From Prescottella equi (GTDB taxonomy: Bacteria; Actinomycetota; Actinomycetes; Mycobacteriales; Mycobacteriaceae), in contig NZ_JAIVAH010000004.1 of NCBI RefSeq assembly GCF_020171745.1, forward strand, positions 62,001 to 126,000: a stretch of 64,000 nucleotides of DNA. Direction: 5' to 3'. A program made the position numbers and the translations under genes. The notes under the pieces were generated by a model. It had not been told where the DNA came from. It did not search any database and saw nothing but the letters and a program-made list of their open reading frames with translations. This document shows, piece after piece, positions 19,377 to 31,533 of this stretch (positions within the stretch are counted from its first letter, which is position 1; every line of letters starts with the position of its first letter).

Positions 19377-19586
19377 ATGAGCACCGCCGAATACACCGTC
19401 ACCGGAATGACCTGCGGACACTGCGTCTCCTCGGTGAAGGAAGAGGTCGGCGCGATCGCCGGCGTCTCGGACGTCGCGGTCGACCTGAAATCGGGCCGCC
19501 TCACCGTCACCTCCGCAGACCCGCTCGCCGTCGACGCGGTCACCGCCGCGGTCGAGGAAGCGGGCTACACCGCTCAGCCGATCTGA
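19377..19586 (+). CDS. copZ: CopZ-like copper chaperone (HMA domain)
   Basis: 69-residue single heavy-metal-associated domain that would bind Cu(I) and hand it to the P-type ATPase encoded two genes on. The metal motif is GMTCGHC (Met-Thr-Cys-Gly-His-Cys) near residues 10-16, and the fold ends in AVEEAGYTAQ. ATG 19377 follows AAGGAG. It is the first gene of a three-gene copper unit under the CsoR-like palindromes. Confidence 0.92.
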   Translation: MSTAEYTVTGMTCGHCVSSVKEEVGAIAGVSDVAVDLKSGRLTVTSADPLAVDAVTAAVEEAGYTAQPI

Positions 19587-19594
19587 GGAATCCG

Positions 19595-20524
19595 ATGCGA
19601 ACGTCCACCACGCTCATCACCTACGCCGGAGGGCTCGCGGTCGTCTTCGCCGCGGCCCTCGGCGTGGGTGCCGTCACGGGAAGCCCGATCGACATGACGA
19701 GCACACACACCGACAGCCACGCGGCCGCCGACCCCGAGCCCGCCTCGGGCGTCCCCGCCGGGTTGCAGGTCTCGCAGGACGGCTACACCCTCGGCGAGGT
19801 CACCTCGCCCACCCTCGCAGGCCAGACCGGCACCCTGAGCTTCCGCATCCTGGACGCGAACGGCACGCCGGTCCGTGAGTACGACGACCTCCACGAGAAG
19901 CAACTGCACCTGATCGTCGTCCGATCGGACACCAGCGAGTTCCGGCACGTCCACCCCACGCTGGGCACCGACGGCACGTGGTCGATCGACTGGACCTGGC
20001 CGACCGGCGGCACCTACCGAGTCTTCGCCGACTTCCAGGCGAGCGACGCGCCCGGCCAGCTCACGCTGGGACGCGACGTCGACGTCGCCGGCGATGTCCA
20101 GCCCACACCGCTGCCGCCCGCGTCGCGCACCGCGACCGTCGACGGCTACACGGTCACCCTCGGCGGCGACCTCACCACGGCGGGCGGACCGCTGACGCTC
20201 ACCGTCACGCGGGACGGCGTTCCCGTCAACGATCTCGACCCCTACCTCGGCGCCTACGGTCACCTCGTCGCGCTGCGCACCGGCGACCTCGCCTACCTGC
20301 ACGTCCACCCGGAGGGCGAACCCGGTGACGGCGTCACCGCACCCGGCCCGGACGTCACGTTCCACGCGCAGGCCCCGAGCGCCGGCACCTACCGACTGTT
20401 CCTCGACTTCCAGCACGAGGGCACCGTCCGCACCGCGGAGTTCACCGTTCCGGTGGGCCCGACGACCACCCCCACCGCGGGATCCACACCCGCACAACAT
20501 GACGGTCACGAAGGAGGACACTGA
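19595..20524 (+). CDS. Secreted or membrane-anchored His-rich copper-associated protein
   Basis: 309 residues with an N-terminal hydrophobic signal/anchor. The exported part carries two similar beta-domains: the first ends in [10 protein letters not shown]...[10 protein letters not shown], the second in YLHVHPEGE...[10 protein letters not shown], so an internal duplication is evident. The C-terminus QHDGHEGGH is His-rich. The HVHP blocks and the position between copZ and copA suggest extracytoplasmic copper binding or handling. The ATG at 19595 has GAGG upstream; the stop TGA overlaps the copA ATG. No enzyme motif was recognised. Confidence 0.8.
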   Translation: MRTSTTLITYAGGLAVVFAAALGVGAVTGSPIDMTSTHTDSHAAADPEPASGVPAGLQVSQDGYTLGEVTSPTLAGQTGTLSFRILDANGTPVREYDDLHEKQLHLIVVRSDTSEFRHVHPTLGTDGTWSIDWTWPTGGTYRVFADFQASDAPGQLTLGRDVDVAGDVQPTPLPPASRTATVDGYTVTLGGDLTTAGGPLTLTVTRDGVPVNDLDPYLGAYGHLVALRTGDLAYLHVHPEGEPGDGVTAPGPDVTFHAQAPSAGTYRLFLDFQHEGTVRTAEFTVPVGPTTTPTAGSTPAQHDGHEGGH

Positions 20525-22794
20525 TGACTACCGCCGATCTCACCACCGGCCGTAACGACACCATCGAACTCGCGATCGGCGGTATGACGTGCGCCTCGTG
20601 TGCCGCCCGAGTCGAGAAGAAGCTCAACAAGATCGAGGGCGTCACCGCCACCGTCAACTACGCCACCGAGAAGGCGAAGATCGCCTTCCCCGAGGGTGTC
20701 AGCACCGACGACCTCGTCACCGCGGTGGAGAACGCCGGCTACTCCGCGACCCTGCCGACTCCCCCGGCAGCCGACGGGCAGGGCACGGGCGACGATCAGA
20801 GTCACTCCGCAGGCGATCGCGAACTCGCCGCCCTGCGCACCCGGCTGATCGTCTCGGCGATCCTGTCGATTCCGGTGATCGCGATGGCGATGATCCCGGC
20901 CCTGCAGTTCGACAACTGGCAATGGCTGTCGCTCACCCTCGCCGCGCCGGTGATCGTGTGGGCCGGCCTGCCGTTCCACCGCGCCGCCTGGACCAACCTG
21001 CGGCACGGCACCGCCACGATGGACACCCTCATCTCGCTCGGCACCACCGCCGCGTTCGCGTGGTCGCTGTACGCGCTGTTCTTCGGCACCGCCGGTGCGC
21101 CCGGTATGAAGCACGCGTTCGAGCTGACCGTCAACCGGATGGACGGCGCCGCCAACATCTATCTCGAGGTGGCCGCCGGCGTCATCACGTTCGTGCTCGC
21201 CGGACGGTACTTCGAGTCCAAGTCCAAGCGGACCGCCGGCGCCGCGCTGCGCGCCCTGCTCGAACTGGGCGCCAAGGAAGTCTCGGTACTGCGTGACGGT
21301 GTCGAATCCCGCATCCCCGCAGACCAATTGCGCGTCGACGACCTGTTCGCGGTCCGACCCGGCGAGAAGATCGCCACCGACGGTGTCGTGGTCGAGGGCA
21401 ACTCGGCCGTCGACATGAGCATGCTCACCGGCGAATCGGTGCCCGTCGAGGTGGGAGTCGGCGACGACGTCGTCGGTGCCACCGTGAACGCGGGCGGACG
21501 GCTCGTGGTGCGAGCCCGCAGGGTGGGCAGCGACACCCAGCTCGCCCAGATGGCCGCGCTCGTCGAGGACGCCCAGAACGGCAAGGCCGAGGTGCAACGC
21601 CTCGCCGACCGGATCGCCGGCGTGTTCGTCCCGATCGCGATCGCGATCTCCGTTGCCGCGCTCGGCTACTGGATCGGCACCGGCAATCCCCTGCAGATGG
21701 CCTTCACGGCCGCCGTCGCGGTGCTCATCATCGCCTGCCCGTGCGCCCTGGGCCTGGCCACCCCGACCGCCCTACTGGTCGGCACCGGCCGCGGCGCCCA
21801 GCTCGGCGTCCTCATCAAGGGACCCGAGGTCCTCGAAACCACCCGCGGCGTCGACACCATCGTGCTCGACAAGACCGGCACCGTCACCACCGGCAAGATG
21901 ACACTGATCGACGTGGTCACCGCCGACGGCGTCGACCGCGACGAGGCGCTGCGACTGGTGGGCGCGCTCGAGAACGCGTCCGAGCACCCGATCGCCCAGG
22001 CTGTCGCGGCGGGAGCCGCCGACGGCGTCGGAACCCTGCCCGCCGTCGAGGATTTCGTCAACGTCGAGGGCAAGGGCGTGCAGGGCGTCGTCGACGGCCA
22101 CGCCGTGGTCGCCGGACGCGAGAGCCTGCTCGCGGACTGGTCGCTGCACCTGTCCGACGACCTCGCCGACGCGAAGCGAGAGGCCGAGAAGCTGGGCCGC
22201 ACCGCGATCGCGGCCGGCTGGGACGGACAGGCCCGCGCCGTGTTCGTGGTCGCCGACGCGATCAAGGACACCAGCGCGGACGCCGTGCGCCGGTTCAAGC
22301 AGCTGGGCCTGAACCCGGTCCTGCTCACCGGCGACAACGAGACCGTCGCCCGGACCGTCGCGGCACAGGTCGGCATCGACACCGTCATCGCCGAGGTGCT
22401 GCCCGGCGACAAGGTCGACGCCGTCAAGCGTCTGCAGGCGGACGGCAAGGTCGTGGCGATGGTCGGCGACGGCGTCAACGACGCGGCCGCGCTCGCCCAG
22501 GCCGATCTGGGTCTGGCGATGGGTACCGGCACCGACGTCGCGATCGAGGCCGCCGACATCACCCTGGTCCGCGGCGACCTCCGCTCGGCTGCCGACGCGA
22601 TCGAACTGTCCCGCAAGACCCTGCGCACCATCAAGGGCAACCTGTTCTGGGCCTTCGCCTACAACGCGGCGGCGATCCCGCTCGCCGCGGCGGGTCTGCT
22701 GAACCCGATGCTCGCCGGTGCCGCGATGGCGTTCTCGAGCGTGTTCGTCGTCAGCAACAGCCTGCGACTGCGACGGTTCGCCCCGTCTGCCTAG
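20524..22794 (+). CDS. copA: Copper-exporting P1B-type ATPase
   Basis: 756-residue P-type ATPase that exports Cu(I). In order: HMA domain with MTCASC (21-26), a His/Asp linker, membrane helices, actuator TGES (302-305), transmembrane CPC (405-407), phosphorylation DKTGT (449-453), and the hinge [10 protein letters not shown]. The C-terminal helix pair contains [18 protein letters not shown] and [14 protein letters not shown]. The CPC with Asn/Tyr and Met-Ser-Ser-like C-terminal helices fits the Cu(I) class. The start is the second base set of the preceding stop (TGATG overlap). Confidence 0.95.
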   Translation: MTTADLTTGRNDTIELAIGGMTCASCAARVEKKLNKIEGVTATVNYATEKAKIAFPEGVSTDDLVTAVENAGYSATLPTPPAADGQGTGDDQSHSAGDRELAALRTRLIVSAILSIPVIAMAMIPALQFDNWQWLSLTLAAPVIVWAGLPFHRAAWTNLRHGTATMDTLISLGTTAAFAWSLYALFFGTAGAPGMKHAFELTVNRMDGAANIYLEVAAGVITFVLAGRYFESKSKRTAGAALRALLELGAKEVSVLRDGVESRIPADQLRVDDLFAVRPGEKIATDGVVVEGNSAVDMSMLTGESVPVEVGVGDDVVGATVNAGGRLVVRARRVGSDTQLAQMAALVEDAQNGKAEVQRLADRIAGVFVPIAIAISVAALGYWIGTGNPLQMAFTAAVAVLIIACPCALGLATPTALLVGTGRGAQLGVLIKGPEVLETTRGVDTIVLDKTGTVTTGKMTLIDVVTADGVDRDEALRLVGALENASEHPIAQAVAAGAADGVGTLPAVEDFVNVEGKGVQGVVDGHAVVAGRESLLADWSLHLSDDLADAKREAEKLGRTAIAAGWDGQARAVFVVADAIKDTSADAVRRFKQLGLNPVLLTGDNETVARTVAAQVGIDTVIAEVLPGDKVDAVKRLQADGKVVAMVGDGVNDAAALAQADLGLAMGTGTDVAIEAADITLVRGDLRSAADAIELSRKTLRTIKGNLFWAFAYNAAAIPLAAAGLLNPMLAGAAMAFSSVFVVSNSLRLRRFAPSA

Positions 22795-22805
22795 TCGGAG
22801 AAGAA

Positions 22806-22841
22806 CGAGGGCCCGGCGACCGTGTGGTCGCCGGGTCCTCG
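22806..22841 (+). terminator. Terminator after copA
   Basis: CGAGGGCCCGGCGACC (22806-22821) pairs with GGTCGCCGGGTCCTCG (22826-22841) over GTGT, a 16-bp stem with one mismatch. It ends the copper operon and, with the convergent lipoprotein gene beyond, may work in both directions. Confidence 0.8.
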
Positions 22842-22868
22842 TCACGTCACCGTGTCAGTTGCGGTCGA

Positions 22869-24479
22869 TCAGTTACGACCGGCCTTGTCGAGCAGCATGA
22901 TTCCCGTCGCGGTGGGAACCACACCGCCGACGTTCTTCTGCCACGCCACGTAGATCATCACCGAGCTCACCGGGACGCTCGGAACGGTCTCGTTCCACAG
23001 CGTCTGGATCTCGGCCAGCACGCCGCGGATCTGGTCGTCACCGTCGGCCGCCTGCAGCTTGTCGAGCAGCCCCTCCATCTGCGGGTTCGAGTAACCCGCG
23101 AAGTTGGCCGTGGACGTCGCCGACAGAGTGGTGTCGAGACCCAGGTACGGAATGGCCTCGTACAGGCCGATACCGGCGTGCGCCATGTCGTAGTCACGCT
23201 GGACGTACACCTGCTTGACGATGTCACCGGCGTTGTTGGCATTGATGATGTTCACGGTGAAGCCGACCGCCTGCAGCAGCGACTGCACCGCCAGGCCGAT
23301 CGCGGCCTCGCTCGGCTCCTGCAGCACGATGTAGTTCAGCTTGCCGTCGTAGCCGTCGGCCTTGGCCTCGTCGAGCAGCTTGCGGGCAGCGTCCGGATCG
23401 AACGGCACGCCCTCGACGTCGGTGGCCCAGCGGGACAGATCGTTGAACATGGCCTTGCCGGGCAGGCCCAGACCGTTGTCGCCGCGCTGACCGACCAGCT
23501 CCGGATCGATCGCCAGCGCAATCGCCCTGCGCACCCGCACATCCGCGCCCGGCCGGCCCTCACGGTTGTTGACCAGTTCGGCACCACCGCTGTTGAGGAT
23601 GCTGAAGGAGCCGGGGTAGCCGGCGTCGATCGTGTCGTAGATCGCCTGCGGATTGCCGCGCAGGAAGCCGATGTCGATGCCGTTGGTGCGCATCGACTCC
23701 AGGTTCTCCCGCGAACCGCTCAGCGCGATGAACTTGACCTTGTCCGACTTGGGCTTGCCGTTCCAGTAGTCGGCGCGCGCCGTGAGCACCCGCTCCTCGT
23801 TGGGGGCGTAGTGATCCAGGACGAAGGGGCCGGCACCGATCGGCTTGAACGCCTCGCCCTCGCCCGCGCTGGGCGCGACGATCATGCCGTGGCCGAGCGC
23901 CAGCATCGACGGGAACGTCGGCCACTTCTTGTTCAGCCGGAACTCCACCGTCTGCGGGTCGACGGCAGTGGTCGACTCGACGGCGTCGATCCACACTGCG
24001 GCGCCGTTGCCCTTGTTGGTGTTGTAGCGGTTGATGCTCGCCACCACCGCGTTCGCGTCGAGCGGCGTTCCGTCGCTGAAGGTGACGCCGGGGCGCAGCT
24101 TCAGCGTCCAGACGTTCCCGGTCTGATCGGCAGTCAGCGACTGAGCCAGACGCGGCACGAAGTCGCCCGTCTTCTCGTCGTACCGGAGCAGGACGTCGTA
24201 GACGGCGGCCAGTTCGTCACCGCCGCTGCCGCCGCGCGCGGTGGTCCTGGCCGGATCGAGCACCGCCGCCAGCGCCTGCACGCTGAACGTGAGCTGCGGC
24301 GTGGAACCGGTCGGCTCCGCGGCCTGATCTCCTACCAAGCCCACCGCGGGCGGGGTGCGGGTACCGCTGGTCTCGCTGCTGTCGCCGCCGTTCTCCGAAC
24401 TGGCGCAGCCCGCGAGCGCCAGCGCACCCACCACCAACACCGCCGTCAGGCTCTTACCGAACCTCGCCCTGCTACCCAC
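22869..24479 (-). CDS. Peptide/nickel-type ABC transporter substrate-binding lipoprotein
   Basis: 536-residue solute-binding protein of the SBP_bac_5 (DppA/OppA) family. The signal peptide ends in the lipobox LAGCASS. The family blocks are GNVWTLKLRPGVTFSDGTPLDA and GAGPFVLDHYAPNEERVLTARADYWNG, with a long C-terminal lobe. GTG 24479 has GGAGGG upstream. No permease or ATPase genes lie nearby, so it is an orphan binding protein or serves a transporter encoded elsewhere. Ligand unknown. Confidence 0.9.
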   Translation of the reverse strand: MGSRARFGKSLTAVLVVGALALAGCASSENGGDSSETSGTRTPPAVGLVGDQAAEPTGSTPQLTFSVQALAAVLDPARTTARGGSGGDELAAVYDVLLRYDEKTGDFVPRLAQSLTADQTGNVWTLKLRPGVTFSDGTPLDANAVVASINRYNTNKGNGAAVWIDAVESTTAVDPQTVEFRLNKKWPTFPSMLALGHGMIVAPSAGEGEAFKPIGAGPFVLDHYAPNEERVLTARADYWNGKPKSDKVKFIALSGSRENLESMRTNGIDIGFLRGNPQAIYDTIDAGYPGSFSILNSGGAELVNNREGRPGADVRVRRAIALAIDPELVGQRGDNGLGLPGKAMFNDLSRWATDVEGVPFDPDAARKLLDEAKADGYDGKLNYIVLQEPSEAAIGLAVQSLLQAVGFTVNIINANNAGDIVKQVYVQRDYDMAHAGIGLYEAIPYLGLDTTLSATSTANFAGYSNPQMEGLLDKLQAADGDDQIRGVLAEIQTLWNETVPSVPVSSVMIYVAWQKNVGGVVPTATGIMLLDKAGRN

Positions 24480-24603
24480 GCACCCTCCAGCCGCTCAGGT
24501 GTGACTCCCGCCACACATCCGCGGAGACGTTATCCGGCGGCGGAACGTACGGAATGCCCGGTCCCATTGAGCGGGAGAAAGTGCGCGTGGATGGCGTGGG
24601 ATG

Positions 24604-25425
24604 CTAGGAGAAGACGCTGCCGAACAGGCTGCCGAGGCTGCCCAGGGAACCCGCGCTGCCGGTCGGCTCGGGATCGTTCTTGGCAAAGTCGGTGGTGCAA
24701 CCGTTGAACTGCACCGCATCCACCAGCGTCGACGTCGCCGCCGAGCCCGACCCGACGCTCACGCCGTAGTGCTCGACGGTCGCGTTCGGATTGGCCGCGG
24801 AGATCGCCGCCAGCGTGGTCGGGACACGATCCTTCGCACCGTCGATGTTCTGGGTGCTCCACCACTGACCCTTCTGGATCTGCGCGTGCTCCGCACCGTC
24901 GACGACGGCGGTGCCGGGCTCCGCGACCCACACGAGCGTGGTGAAGCCGTTGGCGAACTTGCCTCCGGTGGTGCCCAGCAAACGGATCTGGAACGACGCG
25001 GTGGACGTGGTCGCCTTCTCTGCGAAACCGATGTCCTTCGAGATGACGTCCGAGAGCTTGACGCTGTCGGCCTCGTGGTACCACGCGGTGCGGTCCGACG
25101 GCCCTGTGACGGCCAGCTCGAGGGAGCCGTTCTCGTCGAGGACGTTGCTCGCGGAGTACGCGGCCTCCTGCCCCTTCTCGTCGTCGAACGGAACACCCCA
25201 ACCCGCGGGCGTCGACTCGGTCGACAGTGCGGCACAAGAGAATCCACCGGCGGGCTCTTCCGAGGAACTGCCGAGCGAACCGGAACTACCGAGGGATCCG
25301 GAGGCACTGCCCAGGGAGCCGCCGAGCGAGCCGGATGCGGCCGAGGACAGAGCCGGCGAGACCAGGATCGCGGTACCGGCGATCGCGACCACCGTGGCGA
25401 CGCGACGAAGCGAGCTACTCGACAT
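24604..25425 (-). CDS. Secreted protein with terminal Ser-Leu-Gly-Ser repeats
   Basis: 273 residues: signal peptide (SSSLRRVATVVAIAGTAI... ending near LSSAAS), then a low-complexity run of SLGS/GSLG units at about 30-55, a central folded region of roughly 180 residues with two Cys (FSCAAL and NGCTTDF) and several Trp, and a second run of SLGSLGSLFG at the extreme C-terminus. The architecture, repeats flanking a beta-rich core, suggests an envelope or surface protein that self-associates. ATG 25423-25425 follows AAAGG. I do not recognise the core family. Confidence 0.78.
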   Translation of the reverse strand: MSSSSLRRVATVVAIAGTAILVSPALSSAASGSLGGSLGSASGSLGSSGSLGSSSEEPAGGFSCAALSTESTPAGWGVPFDDEKGQEAAYSASNVLDENGSLELAVTGPSDRTAWYHEADSVKLSDVISKDIGFAEKATTSTASFQIRLLGTTGGKFANGFTTLVWVAEPGTAVVDGAEHAQIQKGQWWSTQNIDGAKDRVPTTLAAISAANPNATVEHYGVSVGSGSAATSTLVDAVQFNGCTTDFAKNDPEPTGSAGSLGSLGSLFGSVFS

Positions 25426-25523
25426 AGGAAGACCTTTCGGATGCGGAAACAGGCTGTACTCCAACGAAGTTAGAGAGCCACAGCCCGTTTCCGCTGCCCC
25501 GGAAGCCACCTTCGGTACGAAAG

Positions 25524-25559
25524 GAGGAGGAGTTTCCTACGAAAGTAGGAGGCCCCTCC
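25524..25559. terminator. Nested hairpin below the LppU-like gene
   Basis: TCCTAC (25535-25540) pairs with GTAGGA (25545-25550) across a GAAA loop, inside weaker GGAGG/CCTCC pairing from about 25524 to 25559. It lies beyond the 3' end of the lipoprotein gene on the minus strand and upstream of the SLGS protein gene. Terminator function is plausible but there is no T-run. Confidence 0.45.
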
Positions 25560-25576
25560 GGGCCGCTCCGGGACGC

Positions 25577-26194
25577 CTACAGCGGACGGATCGTCTCCGT
25601 GCACACCGTGAATTCGCGCTCGTCGTGGACGTACCCACCCTCCGAGCACTGCTCGACGTCCGTGACGCCCTCGACGACCTCGATCGCGCGCTCGATACCC
25701 GGAGCGTACGGGTCGTTGCAGTCGACGCGCTGCGGTTCGTCGTCGTCGCCCTCCGGCACGCTCATGCACCCGCCCATCACCCAGTCGATGTCGAGGCACA
25801 GCGCACCACGCTCGTTGCCCCACTTGGTCTCGTAGTAGACCTGATCGACGTCCGACGCGCACTGCGCGTTCTTCGCAGCCTTGCCGACGACCTTGTAGTT
25901 GGATCTACTACTGCCACAGACTGCTTCGTCGATCGTTGCGGCGTCGGCCGTGCCACCCAGACGCACGCAGTCACCGATCTCGACGTCGATGTCGACCCGG
26001 CCGCCCTGGTCGGCACTCCGCGGCGCGGACGTCGCCGTCGATGTCGTCCCGTCCGTGGAGGTACTCGCGGCCGTCGCCGTGCCCTCCACGGACGTCCCGC
26101 ACCCTGCCGCAGTCAACGCCGCGGCCACGACCAGCACGGCACCGGATCGTCGCAGAATCGTCCGAATTCCCTTGTTCACAATCACATTCCTCAC
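25577..26194 (-). CDS. LppU-like lipoprotein
   Basis: 205 residues with a lipobox (LTAAGCGTS), a Ser/Thr-rich linker to about residue 70, then a globular domain with paired cysteines: GDCVRLGG, EAVCGSS, QCASDVDQVYYET, ALCLDIDWVMGGC, VDCNDP, EQCSEG, TVCTET. The DVDQVYYET and ALCLDIDWVMGGC blocks resemble, as I remember it, mycobacterial LppU. It probably has several disulfides outside the membrane. GTG 26194 follows AGGGGG. Function is unknown; it sits between ksgA and the SLGS secreted protein. Confidence 0.82.
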   Translation of the reverse strand: MRNVIVNKGIRTILRRSGAVLVVAAALTAAGCGTSVEGTATAASTSTDGTTSTATSAPRSADQGGRVDIDVEIGDCVRLGGTADAATIDEAVCGSSRSNYKVVGKAAKNAQCASDVDQVYYETKWGNERGALCLDIDWVMGGCMSVPEGDDDEPQRVDCNDPYAPGIERAIEVVEGVTDVEQCSEGGYVHDEREFTVCTETIRPL

Positions 26195-26291
26195 ACCAAC
26201 CCCCTGACCGGGGACCACACATCGACGGTCCGGAACAACGGACCGTTCGGACCATTGTGGTCGAGAACGTTTCGGGGAGGTGCGTCGGACG

Positions 26292-27182
26292 CTACGAGAC
26301 GTTCGCCAGGCGCACGAACGCGGCCGCGTCGAGTTTCTCACCGCGCGTCGACGGTTCGATCCCGGCAGCGACGAGACGCCGCTCGGCCTCGACCGGTGAA
26401 CCGGCCCAGCCGGCGAGGGCCGCGCGAAGTGTCTTGCGGCGCTGAGCGAAAGCCGCGTCGATGACGGCGAAGACCTTGCGCCGGTGGTCGGCGTCGATGG
26501 GCCACGGCGCGTCCTCGTACCGGTCGATCCGCACGAGACCCGACTCGACCTGCGGCACCGGCCAGAACACCGCCCGACCGACATGACCAGCGCGCTTGAC
26601 GGTGCCGAAGAAGTTCGCCTTGACGCTCGGCACGCCGTACACCTTGTTGCCGGGATTCGCCGCGAGGCGATCCGCCACCTCGGCCTGCACCATCACCAGC
26701 GCGGTGCGCAGGCTCGGGAACTCGGCGAACAGGTGCAGCAGCACCGGCACGGCCACGTTGTAGGGCAGGTTCGCCACGACGGCGGTGGGCTCCGCGGGGA
26801 CGTCGTCGGGCATCACCCGCATCGCGTCGGCACCGACCACGGTGAGTCGATCCGCGAGTTCGGGCGCACGATCGGCGACCGTCGCGGGCAGCCGGGCGGC
26901 CAGCTTGGGGTCGATCTCGACGGCGACCACCCGGTCGACGACGTCGAGCAGGGCCAGTGTCAGCGACCCGAGACCCGGACCGACCTCGAGGACGGTGTCC
27001 TCGGGACCGACGCCGGCCACCGTGACGATCCGGCGGACCGTGTTGGCGTCGTGCACGAAGTTCTGGCCGAGCTGCTTGGTGGGGCGCACCCCGAACTCTT
27101 CGGCGAGCGCACGGACCTCGGCGGGGCCCAGGAGGGCTGCCTGTCCTCGCGGATGGATGGGGGGCGGCACGGCGTCTGACAC
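26292..27182 (-). CDS. ksgA: 16S rRNA (adenine1518/1519-N6)-dimethyltransferase
   Basis: 296-residue SAM-dependent methyltransferase that dimethylates two adenines in the 16S rRNA helix 45 loop in late 30S assembly. Motifs: QLGQNFVHD, the SAM loop [11 protein letters not shown], acidic VEIDPKL, and the catalytic NLPYNV block. The [16 protein letters not shown] stretch and the C-terminal helical domain are complete. The start is GTG 27182, with a weak ribosome site. It lies 29 bases downstream of rpfB copy A on the same strand, the same coupling of resuscitation factor with ribosome maturation known in mycobacteria. Confidence 0.94.
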   Translation of the reverse strand: MSDAVPPPIHPRGQAALLGPAEVRALAEEFGVRPTKQLGQNFVHDANTVRRIVTVAGVGPEDTVLEVGPGLGSLTLALLDVVDRVVAVEIDPKLAARLPATVADRAPELADRLTVVGADAMRVMPDDVPAEPTAVVANLPYNVAVPVLLHLFAEFPSLRTALVMVQAEVADRLAANPGNKVYGVPSVKANFFGTVKRAGHVGRAVFWPVPQVESGLVRIDRYEDAPWPIDADHRRKVFAVIDAAFAQRRKTLRAALAGWAGSPVEAERRLVAAGIEPSTRGEKLDAAAFVRLANVS

Positions 27183-27211
27183 CTGAAGAACCTAACGCAC
27201 GGGGGAACGGG

Positions 27212-29535
<2,324 letters not shown>

Positions 29536-29676
29536 GTAGCAACCACATGATCACGATCAGCACAAATGCAACTACAAAGATATCGAGGAAAGCGCTGGTC
29601 GATCACGAATCGATTACGGAATATTCCGACCAGTTGCGCGCGTCACACCCGAACGGGCCCGTGGGAGGGTAGGGAC

Positions 29677-30669
29677 ATGAGCAACGTCGAAGCCGAACCC
29701 GTCGAGATCGAGTGCGAGAACGGCCCCTGCGCAAGCACCGCGGGCCGCCCGCTGGCCGAGATCATCACGTCCCGCGAGGTCCCGTTGGGCGGGCCGCGGG
29801 CGATGCCGGTGCGCCGGACGCTGCCGCAGCGACAGCGCTCCCTGATCGGCGCGTGGTGCTTCGCGGACCACTACGGCCCCGACGACGTCGCGCGGACCGG
29901 CGGTATGGACGTCGCGCCGCATCCGCACACCGGGCTGCAGACCGTGAGCTGGCTGTTCACCGGCGAGATCGAGCACCGCGACAGCCTCGGCATGCACGCG
30001 ATGGTGCGGCCGGGCGAGGTCAACCTCATGACCGGCGGCCACGGCATCTGCCACTCCGAGGTCTCGACACCGGAGACGACGATCCTGCACGGCGTCCAAC
30101 TGTGGGTGGCGCTGCCCGATGCGGCCCGCGACGCACCCCGCAACTTCGAGCACTACGTGCCGCCGATCCTGGATCTGGACGGCGGATGTGTTCGGGTCTT
30201 CCTCGGCTCGCTGGCCGGATCGACCTCCCCCGTCCACACCTTCACTCCCCTGCTCGGCGCGGAACTCGTCCTCGCGCCCGGCGCCGAGGTGCGGCTCGAC
30301 GTCGATCCGACGTTCGAGCACGGCGTTCTGGTCGACACCGGCGCGGTCGGCGTCGAGGGCCTCGAACTCGCCCGCGCCGACCTCGGCTACGTCGGAACCG
30401 GGGCAGCCGATCTGACGCTGACGAACCGGACCGACGAACCGGCCCGCGTCGTGCTGCTGGGCGGCGAACCGTTCGGCGAGGAGATCGTGATGTGGTGGAA
30501 CTTCGTCGGCCGCAGCCACGAGGAGATCGAGCAGTTCCGCGCCGAGTGGCAGGCCGAGTCGGACCGCTTCGGAGCCGTCGAGGGCTACACCGGCGACGTG
30601 GATCGGCTGCCGGCGCCGCCGTTGCCGAACGCGCGGATCAAGCCGCGGAAGAACCCGCCGTCGGCCTGA
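29677..30669 (+). CDS. Pirin-family protein
   Basis: 330-residue bicupin. The metal-binding first cupin shows FADHYGPDDVARTGGMDVAPHPHTGLQT and, further on, GHGICHSEVS, the His/Glu set of pirins; TIEHRDSLG-type (IEHRDSLGMHAMV) lies between. ATG 29677 follows GGGAGGGTAGGG. Bacterial pirins include quercetinases and regulators of metabolism; no substrate is suggested by the neighbours. It diverges from rpfB and converges with tatD at a four-base gap. Confidence 0.88.
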   Translation: MSNVEAEPVEIECENGPCASTAGRPLAEIITSREVPLGGPRAMPVRRTLPQRQRSLIGAWCFADHYGPDDVARTGGMDVAPHPHTGLQTVSWLFTGEIEHRDSLGMHAMVRPGEVNLMTGGHGICHSEVSTPETTILHGVQLWVALPDAARDAPRNFEHYVPPILDLDGGCVRVFLGSLAGSTSPVHTFTPLLGAELVLAPGAEVRLDVDPTFEHGVLVDTGAVGVEGLELARADLGYVGTGAADLTLTNRTDEPARVVLLGGEPFGEEIVMWWNFVGRSHEEIEQFRAEWQAESDRFGAVEGYTGDVDRLPAPPLPNARIKPRKNPPSA

Positions 30670-30673
30670 CCGA

Positions 30674-31513
30674 TCAGCCGCGCGCGGGCAGGCGGTAGAC
30701 GCGCTCGGCGGTCGCGGTCGACGCCTTTGCCAGCTCGACGGGATCCTCGCCGCGCACCTCGGCGAGGGCCCGCAACGTGTACGGCAGGCAGTACGACTGA
30801 TTGGGCGCGCCGCGGAACGGGTGCGGGGTGAGGTACGGCGCGTCGGTCTCGACGAGCAGTTGGTCCGACGGGACGAGCAGCGCGGCCTCGCGCAGCGCCT
30901 TCGCGTTCTTGAAGCTGACCGTGCCGGAGAAGCTGAGCACGTAGCCGGCGTCGACGCAGGCGCGGGCCATCGTCGCGTCGGACGAGAAGCAGTGGAAGAT
31001 CACCGTGTCGGGGGCGCCTTCGGAGTCGAGGACGCGCAGCAGGTCGGTGTCGGCCTCGCGGTTGTGGATCATCAGCGGCTTGCCGAGACGCTTGGCGAGG
31101 TCGATGTGCCAGCGGAACCCGTCCTCCTGTTCCTCCGGCGTCGCGCAGCCGTCGAGCTTGCCGGGCCAGTACAGGTCGAGGCCGGTCTCGCCCACCGCGA
31201 CGACGCGCGGGTCGGATGCCAGGCGCTCGATCTCGGCCTTGGTGGCACCGTCGAGCGCGTTGGCCCGGGTCGGGTGGATCGCGACCGCCGCGAAGACGCG
31301 CTCGTCCCAGTTCGCGGCGTCCACCGCGAACTGCGCGGCCGCCAGGTCGTCGGCCACCGTGACGATCCGCTCGACGCCGACCGACGCCGCGCGGTCGACG
31401 ATCTCCCGCACACTCTCCGCGTCCGTGGCGCCGCACGCGTCGAGGTGCGTGTGGGCGTCGACAAGCGGGAAAAGCGGCTCGGGCAGGTCCGGGGCGGGAC
31501 GATCTTTGCTCAC
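30674..31513 (-). CDS. tatD: TatD-family metal-dependent deoxyribonuclease
   Basis: 279-residue TIM-barrel hydrolase with metal ligands in DAHTHLD, GETGLDLYW, IHNREADTD, HCFSSD and ETDAPYLTP. TatD enzymes act as 3'-5' DNases or in D-amino-acid removal and DNA repair. GTG 31513 is divergent from metG with 20 bases between. The metG-tatD-rpfB order is conserved in mycobacteria, though here pirin is interposed before rpfB. Confidence 0.92.
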   Translation of the reverse strand: MSKDRPAPDLPEPLFPLVDAHTHLDACGATDAESVREIVDRAASVGVERIVTVADDLAAAQFAVDAANWDERVFAAVAIHPTRANALDGATKAEIERLASDPRVVAVGETGLDLYWPGKLDGCATPEEQEDGFRWHIDLAKRLGKPLMIHNREADTDLLRVLDSEGAPDTVIFHCFSSDATMARACVDAGYVLSFSGTVSFKNAKALREAALLVPSDQLLVETDAPYLTPHPFRGAPNQSYCLPYTLRALAEVRGEDPVELAKASTATAERVYRLPARG

Positions 31514-31533
31514 GTCGATAGAGTAGGCGCACC

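Noticed and set aside
21741-24707. 988-residue plus-strand open frame across the copA end and the lipoprotein gene
   Set aside because: It runs in a shadow frame of copA and antisense to the substrate-binding lipoprotein, with no motif or ribosome site.
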